Shown here: in pieces, positions 17,277-26,570 of the stretch
How positions within the stretch are numbered: the first letter of the stretch is position 1
Layout of the letters: each line of letters begins with the position of its first letter
Assembly (NCBI GenBank): GCA_021824635.1
Contig: JAKAKD010000071.1
Location: 4,047 to 47,515, forward strand
DNA length: 43,469 nucleotides
Reading direction: 5' to 3'
From: Bacteroidota bacterium
GTDB taxonomy: Bacteria; Bacteroidota; Ignavibacteria; Ignavibacteriales; Melioribacteraceae
Translations under genes and position numbers: made by a program
Notes under the pieces: generated by a model
What the model was told of the DNA's origin: nothing
Database searches by the model: none
Seen by the model: the letters and a program-made list of their open reading frames with translations, nothing else

Positions 17277-18185
17277 TTAGTTCATTCTGCTTCTCTTAGC
17301 AAAGTAACTGATCAATGCTTTATCAAACGGCTGTGTGGTTTCAATTACGTTGTATTCAATTCCGTAGTTCAGGCATTCACTTTTCAGCTTGTTCATAAAT
17401 TCATTCATCGCTTGTTGGTAAGCTTTCTGAATCTGATGCGGCTGTGTAGTCATCTGCTCGCCGGTTTCAAGATCAACAAAAATTGAATCGCTCCCAAAGC
17501 CGAAATTCTTTTCAATTGGATCCAATATTTGAAAAACAATCACTTCATTCTTCTTATAATGAATATGTTTCAGTGCAGTAAGAATTGAATCCATATCATC
17601 AAAAAAATCAGAGATGATAATTGTGAGTCCCCTCTTCTTAATTTTTTCCGCAACCGAATCCAGACACTTGGATGTTACTGTTGCACCGCCCGGCTCTATC
17701 TGATTTAATGCGGATAAAATTGTTTTCAGGTAAACACGGTTTGATTTAGGCGGTAAGTAACTATGAATTTTATCCGAGTAGATTGCAAGCCCAACAGAAT
17801 CTTGCTGATCTATCATAACATAACTTAAAGCCGCGGCGAGAGTTTTGGCGTAATCAAGTTTTGTAATTTTTGCCGTGTGCTTATAATTCATAGAACGGCT
17901 TACATCAACAAAAACATTACAGATCAGATTAGTTTCTTCTTCAAACTGCTTGATGAAGTATTTTTCATTCTTTGCGAAAACTTTCCAATCAATATTTTTC
18001 AGAGCATCGCCTTGCATATAAGGACGGTGCTCGCTGAACTCAACACTAAAACCATGGTAAGGACTGCGGTGCAATCCTACTTTGAAACCCTCAACAACCA
18101 TCCGTGCCCGGAGTTCAAGAGTTTTCAGTTTGGAGATTACAACCGGGTCTAAAAACTTTTTGTAATCTTGTGTTTTAACAGCCAC
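17277..18185 (-). CDS. DUF58 protein with von Willebrand A-type domain
   Basis: A 302-residue DUF58 protein. The N-terminal half contains the family hallmark GFSVEFSEHRPYMQGDALKNIDWKVFAK; the C-terminal half is a vWA domain with MIDAS motif DVSRS (about residue 94). Members are usually found with MoxR AAA ATPases and are thought to act in assembly or maturation of complexes; no MoxR gene is in the window. The start is a GTG that shares one base with the upstream lipoprotein stop (TAGTG), so the two genes are coupled. It converges with glmM across 51 bases. Confidence 0.88.
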   Translation of the reverse strand: MAVKTQDYKKFLDPVVISKLKTLELRARMVVEGFKVGLHRSPYHGFSVEFSEHRPYMQGDALKNIDWKVFAKNEKYFIKQFEEETNLICNVFVDVSRSMNYKHTAKITKLDYAKTLAAALSYVMIDQQDSVGLAIYSDKIHSYLPPKSNRVYLKTILSALNQIEPGGATVTSKCLDSVAEKIKKRGLTIIISDFFDDMDSILTALKHIHYKKNEVIVFQILDPIEKNFGFGSDSIFVDLETGEQMTTQPHQIQKAYQQAMNEFMNKLKSECLNYGIEYNVIETTQPFDKALISYFAKRSRMN

Positions 18186-18688
18186 TATTTTTTTGCCGTT
18201 CTTGATTGAAGAATTTCTTCCGGAGTTTTACCGAGATTTTCTAATTCAATTTTTGCCTGCGGCGCAAGTTCGTTGCCCGGAAATTTATTTAAGAAAGTTT
18301 GATATGATTTACGGGCTCCGTCTAATTGATTCAATTCATTCCCCATCAAATAGGCAGACATGAATAAAGCTTTTGGCGACTTTTCGTTATCCGGGAACTG
18401 CTCGTAAAGTTTTTCGTAATATTGAACCGCTTTCTTGAGCGATTCTTCTTTTGAAATATTTGGAATCTGGTACATATGATACATTGCCGCAATGGCAAAA
18501 TAGCTTTCGGCAGCGTCATCACTTGATGAATATTCATCTATAATTTTTTGATAATCTTTCATTGCCTCAGAATAATTTTTTGCTTTCGCTTTTGCATTTG
18601 CCGAATCAAAAAGTGTTTTCTCTTTATTTGAATCGCATCCGTTAAAGAGAAGAACAATAACTGCAATAACAGTAATAAGTTTTTTCAT
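18185..18688 (-). CDS. TPR-containing lipoprotein
   Basis: A 167-residue predicted lipoprotein: positively charged MKK start, hydrophobic stretch, and lipobox LFNGC (Cys near residue 18). The rest is helical tetratricopeptide repeats (YSEAMKDYQKIIDEY, AVQYYEKLYEQFPD, ARKSYQTFLNKFPGNELAPQA), as in BamD/YbgF-type periplasmic scaffolds. The ATG at 18688 follows GAGG at seven bases. It is translationally coupled to the DUF58 gene, suggesting a shared envelope function, though none is assigned. Confidence 0.82.
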   Translation of the reverse strand: MKKLITVIAVIVLLFNGCDSNKEKTLFDSANAKAKAKNYSEAMKDYQKIIDEYSSSDDAAESYFAIAAMYHMYQIPNISKEESLKKAVQYYEKLYEQFPDNEKSPKALFMSAYLMGNELNQLDGARKSYQTFLNKFPGNELAPQAKIELENLGKTPEEILQSRTAKK

Positions 18689-18760
18689 ACATGTCCTCAA
18701 ATTTTTAGATTTCTCAGCGGCAAATATACAATCAATGATAAAGCAAGGAAAGGGATTTAT

Positions 18761-19807
18761 TTATGCGCGGGAATGTTCACCAATTTTCATCGAATCTCCT
18801 CTACTATTTGAAATTTTTCTTCCTATTGATTCAATTTGCAATTGCAGGCATCCTTTACAGTTGAGAGGATTATCATTAATACATTTTCTGTCCGGATAAA
18901 TTTGATACCGCTCTCTGTAAGGGCTCGGCGTTAAATCCGGCATAATAATATTGGCACCTACATTCAAACCTTTTATACGTCCAGCATCATCTAACGTAGC
19001 CAAAGCTGTTGTAGCAGGAATATGAACTTGTTTCAAAACAATTCTTCCCACAGCCATAACCCGTAAAGTTAAATCAACGTCGCCGGCAGATTTGCTTCGG
19101 TAAGGAGTTTCCGGTGAAGATATAAACGGACCGAAAGCAGCCATGTCAAGATCTAGTTCTTTGCAGAAAAGAATGTCATCTGCAATGTCTTCAACTGTCT
19201 GTAAAGGAAGTCCAATCATATTGCCGGAGCCGATTTGATAGCCGATTTCTTTCAAGAATTTCAAATGTGCAAGTCGGTCATCCAATCTTTGTTTATTATG
19301 ATAAATCGAATAGAGTTTTGGATTGGCAGTTTCATGTTTCAATAAATAACGGTCGGCACCTGCCATTTTCCATGAGCGGTATTCATCAAATCCTCTTTCA
19401 CCAAGACTTAAGGTAACTGCAAGTTCAGCTTTTTGTTTGATCTCGTAAATGATATATGCAATCATTGCAGTATCAAACTGATGATCTTCTCCGGATTGTA
19501 AAACAACTGTATAAATTCCAAGATTGGAAATAACGTGAGCGGTTTCAATTATTTCTTCCGGCGTCATCCGGTAGCGTTGCAGTTTCTTATTATCTTCTCT
19601 CAATCCGCAATAGATACAATTCTGCTCGCAATAATTAGACAGTTCAATGATTCCGCGCAGATGCACTTCATTGCCGCAATATTTAGAGCGCACTTCATCC
19701 GCACGGTCAAAAAGAAACTGTTGATCATTCTTATCGGTAAGATTAAGAAGAAAAACTATCTCTTCTTTTGAAAGATTTTCTTTGTGTAGTATTTCGTCTA
19801 AGTTCAT
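18761..19807 (-). CDS. hydE: [FeFe]-hydrogenase maturase HydE
   Basis: A 348-residue radical SAM protein needed to build the diiron H-cluster subsite. The cluster motif is C60-x3-C64-x2-C67 (CEQNCIYCGLR). SLGERGFDEYRSWKMAGADRYLLKHETANPKLY-like and GNMIGLPLQT segments match HydE rather than BioB or PylB. A Cys group near the C-terminus (CINDNPLNCKGC) fits an auxiliary cluster. It lies 79 bases after hydG in the same direction. No hydF or hydrogenase gene is in the window. Confidence 0.9.
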   Translation of the reverse strand: MNLDEILHKENLSKEEIVFLLNLTDKNDQQFLFDRADEVRSKYCGNEVHLRGIIELSNYCEQNCIYCGLREDNKKLQRYRMTPEEIIETAHVISNLGIYTVVLQSGEDHQFDTAMIAYIIYEIKQKAELAVTLSLGERGFDEYRSWKMAGADRYLLKHETANPKLYSIYHNKQRLDDRLAHLKFLKEIGYQIGSGNMIGLPLQTVEDIADDILFCKELDLDMAAFGPFISSPETPYRSKSAGDVDLTLRVMAVGRIVLKQVHIPATTALATLDDAGRIKGLNVGANIIMPDLTPSPYRERYQIYPDRKCINDNPLNCKGCLQLQIESIGRKISNSRGDSMKIGEHSRA

Positions 19808-19886
19808 TTTTACAAATGTTCCATTTGACTGCCCAATTGAACCATCTATGTTTTGATCTGAAGTTTATATAAATAAAAATTGAGTG

Positions 19887-21269
19887 CTAAAAGAAAACGT
19901 CGCGTTCACCGCTGTTAACCCTCGTTATCATCTCATCAGTTTTGCGTTTTGTTGCGCCCTCCAATCCTTCAACCTCTTTTATGATAAACTTTTCTGCAGC
20001 TTCTTTAGTCGCCGCGGAAGCAAAATCATTTGCATATTCTTTGAATGTTGAAAGTGCATTCGGCATGCACAACTTTCCGATATTTCCACTCTTAGCTAAT
20101 TCCATGAATCGGTCCCCTGTTCGCTCCGAACGGTAACACGCAGTGCAAAAACTTGGCAGAAAATCCAATTCGCAGCAATCTTTTACAACTTCATCAAGCG
20201 TTCTGTGATCACCAAGCTGAAATTGTTCCATCTCATGATTCTCTTCGGATTCATTATAAGCGCCCGGAGAAGTTCTGCTGCCGGCACTGATTTGAGAAAT
20301 CCCGACTTTGAAAAATTCTCGCCGTAATTCAGCACGTTCGCGAGTTGATAAAATTATGCCTGTATATGGAACAGCCAGTCGAATTACCGCGATTAATTTT
20401 TTGAATGATTCGTCATCAACTGCAAAGGGTGGATTATTTGCTTCCGGTGCATTTAAAGCTGGTTCCAAGCGCGGAACAGAAATAGTATGAGGACCAACAC
20501 CGAATCTTTGATCGAGATTAAATGCGTGGCTTAGCATTGCAAGAGTTTCAAATTTGTAATCCGTTAAACCGAATAACGCGCCAATGCCAACATCATCAAT
20601 ACCGGCTTGAAGCGCACGATCCATAGCAAATAACCGCCATGCGTAATCTCTCTTGGGTCCTTCGGGATGCATATACATATACGTATCGTAATGATAAGTT
20701 TCTTGAAAACATTGATAAGTCCCAATACCAAAACTTTTCAAAGTTTTAAAATCTGCTATACTCAACGGCGCTGTGTTTGCATTAATGCGGCGGATATTAC
20801 CGCCGTTAATGTTTACATCGTAAATTGTTTTAATTGATTCGCCGATAAATTCCATGCTCGATTTTTTTGGATGCTCGCCGCAGACAAGTAGAACTCTTTT
20901 GTGACCTTGCTTAACTAAAAATTCCGTCTCACTTTTTATCTCATCCAATGTTAAAGTTTTGCGTGTTAATTCTTTATTATCCTTACGAAATGCACAATAC
21001 AAACAATTGTTAACGCAGAGATTAGTAATGTAAAGCGGAGCGAACAAAACCAAACGGTTACCGTAAATCTTTTCTTTAACTTCCCGCGCTGTATGAAAAA
21101 GTTCTTCTGCTATCTCCGGATCGCTTATATTTAGAAGAGCTGCACTCTCTCTCAGCGTTAAACCTTTTGCTTCTTTTGATTTCTGAATCGCTTCTCTCTG
21201 AATTGCATGATCGTTTAGTTTGTCATCGTCAATTAGTGAAGCAATGTAAGATTCGTCAATAAATTCCAT
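19887..21269 (-). CDS. hydG: [FeFe]-hydrogenase maturase HydG
   Basis: A 460-residue radical SAM tyrosine lyase that makes CO and cyanide ligands for the hydrogenase H-cluster. The radical SAM motif is C85-x3-C89-x2-C92 (CVNNCLYC). The C-terminal domain has the second-cluster motif CTACYRSERTGDRFME...GKLC, which separates HydG from ThiH. Full length for the family. GGAGATTAGA precedes the ATG. It forms a two-gene unit with hydE; the 20-bp imperfect palindrome upstream may control both. Confidence 0.95.
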   Translation of the reverse strand: MEFIDESYIASLIDDDKLNDHAIQREAIQKSKEAKGLTLRESAALLNISDPEIAEELFHTAREVKEKIYGNRLVLFAPLYITNLCVNNCLYCAFRKDNKELTRKTLTLDEIKSETEFLVKQGHKRVLLVCGEHPKKSSMEFIGESIKTIYDVNINGGNIRRINANTAPLSIADFKTLKSFGIGTYQCFQETYHYDTYMYMHPEGPKRDYAWRLFAMDRALQAGIDDVGIGALFGLTDYKFETLAMLSHAFNLDQRFGVGPHTISVPRLEPALNAPEANNPPFAVDDESFKKLIAVIRLAVPYTGIILSTRERAELRREFFKVGISQISAGSRTSPGAYNESEENHEMEQFQLGDHRTLDEVVKDCCELDFLPSFCTACYRSERTGDRFMELAKSGNIGKLCMPNALSTFKEYANDFASAATKEAAEKFIIKEVEGLEGATKRKTDEMITRVNSGERDVFF

Positions 21270-21327
21270 TCTAATCTCCGCAAGTACAATTAAATTTCTT
21301 TCAGTTGACTAGGTGATGCAACAAATA

Positions 21328-21347
21328 TACCAATGATATTATCGGTA
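21328..21347. promoter_or_regulatory. Imperfect 20-bp palindrome upstream of hydGE
   Basis: TACCAATGATATTATCGGTA has 8 of 10 complementary pairs and lies 59 bases before the hydG start, overlapping a TAATAT-like -10 on the minus strand. It is a candidate operator for an oxygen- or redox-responsive repressor; no regulator is identified. Confidence 0.35.
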
Positions 21348-21468
21348 CAATGTGAAGATAATTAAGATATTTTGGGAAGAAATAGAAAGTTTTTCTTAAA
21401 AAAGAGAATGCGGAAAAGTTTATATGCAGCATTCATAAATACAAAAAGACAACCGAAAAACCATACAA

Positions 21469-22410
21469 TTACAAAACGGCGTTTTCTGGTATTTCGATGT
21501 ATCCCCGTGTGGCATTAAGTACGCATTTAATACCGTATGGAATAGTAATATTATCTTTTATGTGACCGTGTTTGATGTTGTAAAGCACGGGCAATTTTTT
21601 ATCCTGAAAATATTCTATTATCACTTCGTTAAGAGTAAATGATTGTTTGGTAGGATCTTGTTCAACGCAATCAACAAAATGACCAAGCATAACACCGCTG
21701 ATCTGTTTGAATATTTTCGCTAGACGCAGTTGATTCAGCATTCTGTCAATTCTGTAAGGCGCCTCATGAATATCCTCTAACATAAGAATTGCACCTTTCA
21801 GCTTTGGTAGATATTCCGTTCCAATCAGTGAGTTCAACAGACTTAAGTTGCCGCCTAATATTCTTCCGGTTGCTCTGCCTTTGTTTAATAGATAAAACTT
21901 TTCTTTTCGCGGATTTTGGATTTTGCCAATTTTTTTATTTGATGTGATAGTCCGCCAAAAAACTTCTTCAGTAAAAGCACTCACTTCATCATGAAAATCA
22001 ACAGCAACCATTGGACCTGCAAATGTTATTAAGCCGCACTTTGTAAAAAATGCAAGTTGTAAAGCGTTTATGTCGCTGTATCCTACAAAAATTTTAGGAT
22101 TGTTACGAATGAGTTTGTAATCAATTTTATCTAGAAGCCGCCCGGAACCGTAACCGCCGCGAATAGAAAAAATAGCTTTGATCTGTTTGTTTCTAAACAT
22201 TTCGTGCAGATCATCCAAACGTTGTGCATCCGATCCAGCTAAATAACCTTCTTGAGATCCGACATTTTTTCCCACTTCAACGCGGTATCCAATTTTTTCT
22301 AAATACTGTACGCCGCTATTAATTTTTGTGAGATCGTCTGGTGATGATGCCGGAGAAATTATACCAATTACATCTCCGGGTTTCAGTTTTTTCGGTTTGA
22401 TTATTCCCAT
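21469..22410 (-). CDS. ldcA: LD-carboxypeptidase (peptidase S66)
   Basis: A 313-residue muramoyltetrapeptide carboxypeptidase that removes the terminal D-Ala from peptidoglycan tetrapeptides during recycling. The N-terminal KPGDVIGIISPASSP, the nucleophile Ser in VGYSDINAL, the Glu in LMLEDIHEAPYRIDR and the His in YNIKHGHIKDN form the S66 Ser-His-Glu triad. No signal peptide is visible, consistent with a cytoplasmic recycling enzyme. ATG 22410 is preferred to a TTG at 22416. Confidence 0.92.
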   Translation of the reverse strand: MGIIKPKKLKPGDVIGIISPASSPDDLTKINSGVQYLEKIGYRVEVGKNVGSQEGYLAGSDAQRLDDLHEMFRNKQIKAIFSIRGGYGSGRLLDKIDYKLIRNNPKIFVGYSDINALQLAFFTKCGLITFAGPMVAVDFHDEVSAFTEEVFWRTITSNKKIGKIQNPRKEKFYLLNKGRATGRILGGNLSLLNSLIGTEYLPKLKGAILMLEDIHEAPYRIDRMLNQLRLAKIFKQISGVMLGHFVDCVEQDPTKQSFTLNEVIIEYFQDKKLPVLYNIKHGHIKDNITIPYGIKCVLNATRGYIEIPENAVL

Positions 22411-22507
22411 TAACAATAATTTCCATTATCGAATTCCATTTCAATATAGTAAAAGGATATATTCGATGCAAAATTTAAGTTGAAAATAGGAATAATTTGA
22501 AGAATAA

Positions 22508-22559
22508 AATGAGGTTATTACCGGACAGCAGATAGCCTTAATTCCCGGAAAACCTCATT
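22508..22559 (-). terminator. Stem-loop after the second pst cluster
   Basis: AATGAGGTT (22508-22516) pairs perfectly with AACCTCATT (22551-22559), with CCGG inner pairs. On the minus strand it is followed by TTATTCTTC. It lies 38 bases after the phoU stop; the T tract is imperfect. Confidence 0.55.
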
Positions 22560-22597
22560 AAAAGCTCATTTCTCGACTTTTAAGTGTATCTGGAGAA

Positions 22598-23290
22598 TTA
22601 ATCAATAGTTTGGTCAGATACGCCCCATTTTTCAAACTTTTTCTTGTGCGCAATAATTCTCGCGTTCACGTAGAAAACTAAATTCTCGGCAATGTTTGTT
22701 GCGTGGTCCGCCAATCTCTCAATATGACGTGTTAAAACTATCAAGTGAGCGCACGGTTCTATAAGCTGCGTTTCGTTTTGCATTTTAAGAACAAGCGCTT
22801 TGAAAATTTGTTTATTAAACTTGTCAACACTTTCATCACTGTCAATAACTTTATTTGCAAGATCAATGTTATTGTTTATGAATGAATCAATTGCATTTTT
22901 CAACATTTCGCGAGCTTGTTTGCCCATTTCCAAGATTTGAGTCTCTGCAATAAGTGAATGATGTTCATTTGTTTTTTTAACTCGTTGCGCAATGTTCACT
23001 GCAATATCGCCGCATCTTTCCAACTGATTATTAATCATCATTACAGAGATTATAAAACGCAGATCTACGGCAACAGGCTGAAAAAGAGCAAGAATATTTT
23101 CACACTGAGTTTGAATAAGATTATCATATATATTCACCTCTAGCTCTTTAGCTTTTATCCCGCGGCATAATTCAACGTTACCGGTTTCGAGTGCTGTAAA
23201 AGCTTTTTCGGCTTGTTCATCTACAAGCGAAGCCATCTTAATCAGATTTATTTTCAAATTTTCTATCTGTTGATTGAAATTATCTTGCAT
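22598..23290 (-). CDS. phoU: PhoU-like phosphate signalling protein (second pst cluster)
   Basis: A 230-residue all-helical protein made of two PhoU repeats, each with the metal-binding E-x3-D motif: RCGDIAVNIAQRV and RLADHATNIAENLVFYV. PhoU links the Pst transporter to the PhoR/PhoB sensor and limits phosphate uptake. AAGGAAGGG precedes the start. It closes the second pst cluster and is clearly paralogous to the PhoU at 27.6 kb, with shared stretches such as YDNLIQTQCENI.ALFQPVA.DLR, indicating cluster duplication. Confidence 0.95.
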   Translation of the reverse strand: MQDNFNQQIENLKINLIKMASLVDEQAEKAFTALETGNVELCRGIKAKELEVNIYDNLIQTQCENILALFQPVAVDLRFIISVMMINNQLERCGDIAVNIAQRVKKTNEHHSLIAETQILEMGKQAREMLKNAIDSFINNNIDLANKVIDSDESVDKFNKQIFKALVLKMQNETQLIEPCAHLIVLTRHIERLADHATNIAENLVFYVNARIIAHKKKFEKWGVSDQTID

Positions 23291-23304
23291 AAGCCCTTCC
23301 TTTT

Positions 23305-24081
23305 TTAGCCATACTTTCCCGATATATAATCTTCGGTTAATTTTTTTGACGGATTTGTAAAAATATTTTTTGTTTGATTGAATTCAATCATCTCTCCCAT
23401 TAACATGTAGCCGGTAAAATCCGATACTCGTGATGCCTGCTGCATATTGTGAGTTACAATGACAATTGTATAATCCTTTTTTAATTCTATCATCAGCTCT
23501 TCAATTTTCATTGTTGCAATTGGATCAAGAGCAGAGCAAGGTTCGTCCATTAAAATAACTTCCGGCTGAACTGCGAGCAAACGTGCAATAACTAAACGCT
23601 GCTGCTGATCCAGAGGCAATTCCAAAGCTGGATGATCAAGTTTATCTTTGACCTGATCCCAAAGCCACGCCCCTCTTAAACTTTTTTCTGCAATTTCATC
23701 CGATTCTTTCTTGTTCCTTATACCGGCAACTCTAAGTCCATATACAACATTTTCATATATAGAAAGAGGAAACGGATTGGGTCGCTGGAAAACCATTCCT
23801 ACTCTTTTCCTTAACTCGGCAACTTCCAATGATGAATTATAAATATCTATTTCATCAAGAAGCACACTTCCAGTTATTTTAACTCCGTGAATTAAATCAT
23901 TCATCCTGTTAAGACTGCGTAATAATGTTGATTTCCCGCAGCCAGAAGGACCGATCAATGCAGTAATCATTTTTTCCTGAACAGGCATACTTACAGATAT
24001 GAGTGCCTGGAATTTACCATAGAATAGATTCAGCTTATCAATAGCAATTTTATTTTGTATAACTTTATTTATTTCAGTCAT
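23305..24081 (-). CDS. pstB: PstB-like ATPase with degenerate signature motif
   Basis: A 258-residue phosphate-type ABC ATPase. Walker [10 protein letters not shown] (44-52), Q-loop MVFQRPNPF (Gln99), Walker B ILMDEP with the catalytic Glu180, and switch His211 (VTHNM) are intact. The signature, normally LSGGQQQR, reads LPLDQQQR (155-162), losing the Ser-Gly-Gly that contacts the partner's ATP. It starts on the stop of the adjacent pstB (TGATG), so the two are made together. That partner has complementary defects. Best read as one half of a heterodimeric ATPase rather than a failing gene, since the rest is well conserved. Confidence 0.9.
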   Translation of the reverse strand: MTEINKVIQNKIAIDKLNLFYGKFQALISVSMPVQEKMITALIGPSGCGKSTLLRSLNRMNDLIHGVKITGSVLLDEIDIYNSSLEVAELRKRVGMVFQRPNPFPLSIYENVVYGLRVAGIRNKKESDEIAEKSLRGAWLWDQVKDKLDHPALELPLDQQQRLVIARLLAVQPEVILMDEPCSALDPIATMKIEELMIELKKDYTIVIVTHNMQQASRVSDFTGYMLMGEMIEFNQTKNIFTNPSKKLTEDYISGKYG

Positions 24082-24836
24082 CAGCCGAATCTTCCTGTAA
24101 TGTAATCATTGGTTTCGATTCTGTTAGGAGTAGTAAAAATTTGTCCTGTTGAACCGATTTCAATCAGTTCGCCCATTAAGAAGAATGCGGTATTATCGGC
24201 TACTCTTGCTGCCTGCTTGGTGTTGTTTGTTACCAAAATAATTGTGTAATCTTTTTTGAGAACTGTAAGTGCATCTTCAATCTTAGCGGTAGAGATCGGG
24301 TCCAACCCGGAACAAGGTTCGTCAAGAAGAATCACCTCTGGTTCCATTGCAAGCACACGTGCAAGACAGAGCCGCTGCTGCTGTCCGCCTGAAAGTCTCA
24401 TTCCGGAAGTTTTTAAACGGTCCTTCACCTCATCCCAGAGATATGATGCGGTTAAACTTTTTTCTACTAGTTCATCCAATAGTTTTGAATCGTTAACTCC
24501 AGAGAGACGCACCCCATAAACAACATTTTCATAAATACTCATCGGCAGCGGGACAGGCATTGCGAAAACCATTCCGACTTTCTTCCTTAATGCAACAACA
24601 TCATAATCCGGTTTGTAAATATCTTCTTCGTCCAATAAAATATTCCCTTCGATTCGCGTTCCATCTTCCAGATCGTTCATACGATTTAATGCTCTTAAGA
24701 ACGTAGTCTTACCGGAACCGGATGGACCGATAATCCCTAATATTTTATTAGCAGGGATTTCGAAATTGATCTGCTTTAAAACTTTTTCTTCTTTGAAAAA
24801 TAAGTCCAAATCTTTTATGTGAAATTTTGTCTTCAT
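24081..24836 (-). CDS. pstB: PstB-like ATPase with altered Q-loop and switch residue
   Basis: A 251-residue phosphate-type ABC ATPase. Walker [10 protein letters not shown] (38-46), signature [10 protein letters not shown] (148-157) and Walker B VILLDEP are intact. The Q-loop Gln is Ala92 ([10 protein letters not shown] instead of the usual FQ-PNPFP) and the switch histidine is Asn204 (VTNNT instead of VTHNM). These residues belong to its own ATP site, which is completed by the signature of the next ATPase, the one that is degenerate. ATG 24836 is chosen, 17 bases after the pstA stop; a TTG at 24869 would overlap pstA. Confidence 0.9.
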   Translation of the reverse strand: MKTKFHIKDLDLFFKEEKVLKQINFEIPANKILGIIGPSGSGKTTFLRALNRMNDLEDGTRIEGNILLDEEDIYKPDYDVVALRKKVGMVFAMPVPLPMSIYENVVYGVRLSGVNDSKLLDELVEKSLTASYLWDEVKDRLKTSGMRLSGGQQQRLCLARVLAMEPEVILLDEPCSGLDPISTAKIEDALTVLKKDYTIILVTNNTKQAARVADNTAFFLMGELIEIGSTGQIFTTPNRIETNDYITGRFG

Positions 24837-24852
24837 CAATTGACCAATAAAT

Positions 24853-25689
24853 TTAACTTCTCTTTGCAATAAAACGGTGCATCAGCCAGTAAGCGGAAAG
24901 ATTAACAATAAGAACAGCAATAATTAATGTTGCAGCTGTTGCGTATGCATTCTCTGCCGATATTCCTTCACGCGCTAAAATATAAAAGTGAACAGCCATT
25001 GTACGTGTCGAATCAAAGACTGAACTAGGAATACGCAATGAAGAACCGGCAGTGAATATAACTGCTGCAGTCTCTCCTATTGCACGACCAATGCTCAACA
25101 TAATTCCCGTTACAATTCCCGGAAGTGCGTTTGGCAAAATTACCTTTTTGACTGTCTGCCAGCTTGTAGCACCAAGAGAAAAGCTCACTTCACGATAAGA
25201 TTTTGGTACAGCTCTAATTGCTTCTTCCGAAGTACGGATTATTGTAGGCAAAATCATTACCGCTAATGTCAATCCGCCGGAAAGAATTGACCACCCGAAA
25301 CCAAGTGTTACAACAAAAAAGATATAACCGAATAGACCAAAAATGATAGAAGGAATTCCCGCAAGACAATCTGTACCAAACCGGATTATTCTTGTTGCTT
25401 TATTTTCTTTAGTATATTCAGAAAGATAAACCGAAGTGAAAATTCCTAACGGTGTTGCAATTATGATTGCGAGTAAAGGCAAAATGATCGTGCCTATCAA
25501 TGTCGGGAAAATTCCCCCGGCACGCCCCATATCAGTCGGATTGGTTGTAAGAAAACTCAAACTGATTCCCGGCAAACCTTTTTCCAGAATAAAGAAAATT
25601 ATGAAAGCTAAAATCAGAAGAGTTAGTAAAGTTGCTCCTCCTAAAACTGCAATTGCACCGCGCTGTGTATATCGTGGATGAATTCTCAT
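24853..25689 (-). CDS. pstA: Phosphate ABC transporter permease PstA (second cluster)
   Basis: A 278-residue inner-membrane permease with about six transmembrane helices. The ATPase-coupling loop shows YREVSFSLGATSWQTVKKVILPNALPGI, and GIPSIIFGLFGYIFF and SIGRAIGETAAVI are PstA hallmarks. Its start overlaps the pstC stop by 4 bases. It would pair with PstC and, in this cluster, with two different ATPases; PstA is the more likely contact for one and PstC for the other, but which is which cannot be told. Confidence 0.94.
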   Translation of the reverse strand: MRIHPRYTQRGAIAVLGGATLLTLLILAFIIFFILEKGLPGISLSFLTTNPTDMGRAGGIFPTLIGTIILPLLAIIIATPLGIFTSVYLSEYTKENKATRIIRFGTDCLAGIPSIIFGLFGYIFFVVTLGFGWSILSGGLTLAVMILPTIIRTSEEAIRAVPKSYREVSFSLGATSWQTVKKVILPNALPGIVTGIMLSIGRAIGETAAVIFTAGSSLRIPSSVFDSTRTMAVHFYILAREGISAENAYATAATLIIAVLIVNLSAYWLMHRFIAKRS

Positions 25690-26543
25690 TTCTTGACTGC
25701 CCTCTTTCTAAGAACAACGCTGGCAATCGAGTTCAAAATTATAATACCAATAAATAGGACAACGCCAGTCGCAAAGAGAGCTTGCCTATGAAGTCCCGTG
25801 GCGTAACTCATTTCCAAAGCTATGTTTGCAGTTAATGTCCTAACTGAATCCAAAGGTGAATGAGGGATATTTACGGAATTTCCAGCAACCATAATGACTG
25901 CCATCGTTTCTCCTATAGCACGCCCCATTCCAAGAATTATACTTGCAATAATTCCCGATTTAGAAGCTTTAACAGTAACCATATGAATTGTCTGCCACGT
26001 TGTTGCTCCCAGCGCCAATGATCCTTCCCGATATGATTGAGGAACAGCCATTATTGAATCAATAGAAATACTGATAACCGTAGGGAGAATCATAATACCA
26101 AGAATAATTGATGCGGCAAGAAGTGAGAGTCCCGGACCTCCAAAATTATTTCTAATTAAAGGCGCAAGAACCATCACACCTATAAAACCGTAAACGACCG
26201 ATGGAATTGCAGCCAGTAGTTCAATTGTGGGTTTAATTATGCGCATGATGGATTTGGGCACGTACTCTGTCAAAAAGAAAGCACCTGCAACTCCTAGTGG
26301 CGCACCTATTACTAATGCGCCGAATGTAACCCATAATGAGGCTACTATCATCGGATAGATGCCATACTTTCCTAAATGCGGATTCCAATCGGAAGAGAAA
26401 AGAAAATCCTTTACTCCATATTTAAAAATGAACGGCAATCCTTCATTAAGAATAAAGAGAGCAATCAACAGCAGAGCAGAAATTGCAGAAAATGCCGTCA
26501 ACATCAGAATGCGTTTTACTCCCTTTTCACCAATTAACTTCAT
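25686..26543 (-). CDS. pstC: Phosphate ABC transporter permease PstC (second cluster)
   Basis: A 285-residue permease with about six transmembrane helices, the coupling loop YREGSLALGATTWQTIHMVTVKASKSGI, the AAIPSVVYGFIGVMVLAP helix and MGRAIGETMAVIMVAGN. It follows pstS by 27 bases and overlaps pstA by 4. It is notably different from the PstC at 30 kb, shorter by 28 residues, mainly at the N-terminal periplasmic part. Confidence 0.94.
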   Translation of the reverse strand: MKLIGEKGVKRILMLTAFSAISALLLIALFILNEGLPFIFKYGVKDFLFSSDWNPHLGKYGIYPMIVASLWVTFGALVIGAPLGVAGAFFLTEYVPKSIMRIIKPTIELLAAIPSVVYGFIGVMVLAPLIRNNFGGPGLSLLAASIILGIMILPTVISISIDSIMAVPQSYREGSLALGATTWQTIHMVTVKASKSGIIASIILGMGRAIGETMAVIMVAGNSVNIPHSPLDSVRTLTANIALEMSYATGLHRQALFATGVVLFIGIIILNSIASVVLRKRAVKK

Positions 26544-26570
26544 CGAAAATTTTCCTGAATCCAGAATAAA

